From assembly GCA_001799195.1 (NCBI GenBank), contig MGSU01000228.1:1-6918 (forward strand): a DNA stretch of 6,918 nucleotides, written 5' to 3'. This stretch comes from Deltaproteobacteria bacterium RIFOXYA12_FULL_61_11 (GTDB taxonomy: Bacteria > Bdellovibrionota_F > JAHFAK01 > YA12-FULL-61-11). Position 1 is the stretch's first letter. Every line of letters begins with the position of its first letter. Positions 5,863-6,918 of the stretch are shown piece by piece. Below the pieces are notes generated by a model. The model was not told the origin of the DNA, did no database searches, and saw only the letters and a list, made by a program, of their open reading frames with translations. The position numbers were made by a program, and so were the translations under genes.

Positions 5863-6918
5863 ATGTTGGAATTCGTCGAACGCGAGGTGGTTCTTGCAAC
5901 CCTGCGTGGGTCCAACCCTGAGTGGAGCCTGAGCATGACCCGCAGGAGTCTCTCTTTGAAACTGAGCAGCCTCGACGTGTTCCTCGATCGTTGCGTGTTG
6001 AGCGAACGGATCAATCTCAAGAGCGACGAGAGCTTCACCCGAGGCGAGGAAGTGGAAATCGAGATCACCATCCTTGATGGTACCCGCCTCGCGCTTCCCG
6101 GCATCGTGGCCGAAGTACAAGCCGAGGGGGTTATCGTGGTCCTTGAGCGCGAGTTGAAACCCGAGGTCCATGATCTCATCTCCTCTCTGTACGAACGCCG
6201 TCTGCGCAAGTTCGATCGAGAGGATGGTCCGATACTCGGCATTGATCTCGGTACAACCAACACGCTGGCCGCGGTCCTGGACGGTGATGGACGACCGCAA
6301 CTCCTGCGTTTTGCCGACGGTTCGTACCTCTTGCCCTCGGTAATTGCCTTTGACAAAGACTGGCGCAAGATCGTCGGGGGGAGGGCAAAAGATCAGATGG
6401 TCATCAACCCCGACCGTTCGGTTTTCGGAGCGAAGCGTTTACTTGGCAGAAAGCTGCGTTCTCTGTCTGCGGAAATGGCTTCCTTCTTCCCCTATAATTT
6501 GGTCGAGGGGGATGAGGGAGAGGTGGCGGTCGAGATCGAGGGGCTGACCATCAGCATTTGTTGGGTTTCTGCCATGCTCTTGGCCGAGATCAAGGCGAGG
6601 GCGGAAGAGTCCCTTGGCAGAGAAGTGGTGCAGGCCGTTGTTTCGGTTCCAGCCTACTATAGCGAGAATCAGCGCAAGGCCGTGAAACGGGCCGGCAGTA
6701 TTGTCGGTTTGGAGGTTCTGGCAGTGCTCAATGAACCGACCGCCGCCATGCTGGCATACAATAAACATCTCGATCTGGACAAGACGGTCCTGGTCTACGA
6801 CCTCGGCGGAGGTACGTTCGATGTCTCCATCGTGTCCGCGTTGGGCACGACCTTCGAGGTATTAGCGACTGGTGGGGATACCTTCCTAGGAGGAGACGAT
6901 TTCGACCAGCGCCTGGTG
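5863..6918 (+). CDS. Hsp70-family protein with N-terminal PilZ-like extension, C-terminus cut by window edge
   Basis: The frame is open from 5863 to the right edge (352 codons). Residues about 122-352 are an Hsp70/actin-type ATPase domain. It shows phosphate-1 loop GIDLGTTNT (126-134), AKRLLGRK (190-197, Lys191 at the DnaK Lys70 position), VPAYYSENQRKA (262-273), NEPTAA (290-295, Glu291), phosphate-2 loop DLGGGTFD (313-320) and GGDTFLGGDDFD (337-348). ATP binding and hydrolysis residues look intact. Ordinary DnaK begins at the phosphate-1 loop, but here about 120 residues precede it. Residues about 45-97 include TRGEEVEIEITILDG and LPGIVAEVQAEGVIVVLE, a beta-strand pattern like a PilZ barrel. 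The canonical c-di-GMP motifs RxxxR and D/NxSxxG are not evident. The start is uncertain: ATG 5863 lacks a good ribosome site, and in-frame GTG codons at 5827 and 5797 would add 12 or 22 residues. An in-frame stop at 5791 limits extension. The substrate-binding half lies outside the window, so it may be a chaperone or a specialised regulator. Confidence 0.9.
   Translation, partial: MLEFVEREVVLATLRGSNPEWSLSMTRRSLSLKLSSLDVFLDRCVLSERINLKSDESFTRGEEVEIEITILDGTRLALPGIVAEVQAEGVIVVLERELKPEVHDLISSLYERRLRKFDREDGPILGIDLGTTNTLAAVLDGDGRPQLLRFADGSYLLPSVIAFDKDWRKIVGGRAKDQMVINPDRSVFGAKRLLGRKLRSLSAEMASFFPYNLVEGDEGEVAVEIEGLTISICWVSAMLLAEIKARAEESLGREVVQAVVSVPAYYSENQRKAVKRAGSIVGLEVLAVLNEPTAAMLAYNKHLDLDKTVLVYDLGGGTFDVSIVSALGTTFEVLATGGDTFLGGDDFDQRLV

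Noticed and set aside
5718-6368. Reverse-strand frames of 216 and 162 codons opposite the Hsp70 N-terminal region
   Set aside because: The forward frame is continuous with the Hsp70 ATPase motifs and has sensible strand patterns. The reverse products are Arg/Ser-rich or featureless.
6235-6918. Housekeeping DnaK
   Set aside because: The ATPase motifs fit, but the long N-terminal extension and the lack of visible grpE/dnaJ neighbours argue for a specialised Hsp70, so the symbol dnaK was not given.

Overview
The window is GC-rich, densely coding bacterial chromosome with no sign of mobile elements, CRISPR or tRNA/rRNA genes. It combines a PhaR-type regulator, the TCA-cycle pair sucC-sucD followed by ndk, an exported CehA/McbA-like PHP metallohydrolase and an Hsp70 with an extra N-terminal domain. 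This suggests a Gram-negative of the deltaproteobacterial sphere (Myxococcota, Desulfobacterota or relatives). That placement is an inference from gene order and protein style, not a measured phylogeny.

Layout. Positions 1-1939 are one uninterrupted reverse-strand gene that runs off the left edge (646 codons visible). It encodes a signal-peptide-bearing PHP-fold metallohydrolase. Positions 1940-2137 form a divergent control region. Rightward from 2138 run a PhaR-like regulator (2138-2713), sucC (2731-3903), sucD (3907-4782), ndk (4794-5207) and a small lipoprotein (5220-5741). The spacings are 17, 3, 11 and 12 nt, so these five genes look like one transcription unit. An AT-rich stretch at the 3' end of the regulator gene may add an internal promoter for sucCD. 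A short spacer with two inverted repeats (5742-5862) precedes an Hsp70-family gene that starts near 5863 and runs off the right edge (352 codons visible).

How the genes work together. SucCD converts succinyl-CoA to succinate with substrate-level formation of a nucleoside triphosphate. Ndk equilibrates NTP and NDP pools, so sucCD-ndk is a coherent energy module. The PhaR-like protein at the head of the unit suggests a link between carbon-storage or acyl-CoA status and this TCA step, although no PHA synthesis or granule gene is visible. The lipoprotein has a BamC-like look but is not identified with confidence. The two partial genes at the edges are the least ordinary: an exported PHP hydrolase with a Cys-His-His-Gly-Cys motif in its N-terminal domain, and an Hsp70 whose ATPase domain is preceded by about 120 residues resembling a degenerate PilZ-type beta-barrel. 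No clearly new multi-gene system is visible; the Hsp70 fusion is the best lead.
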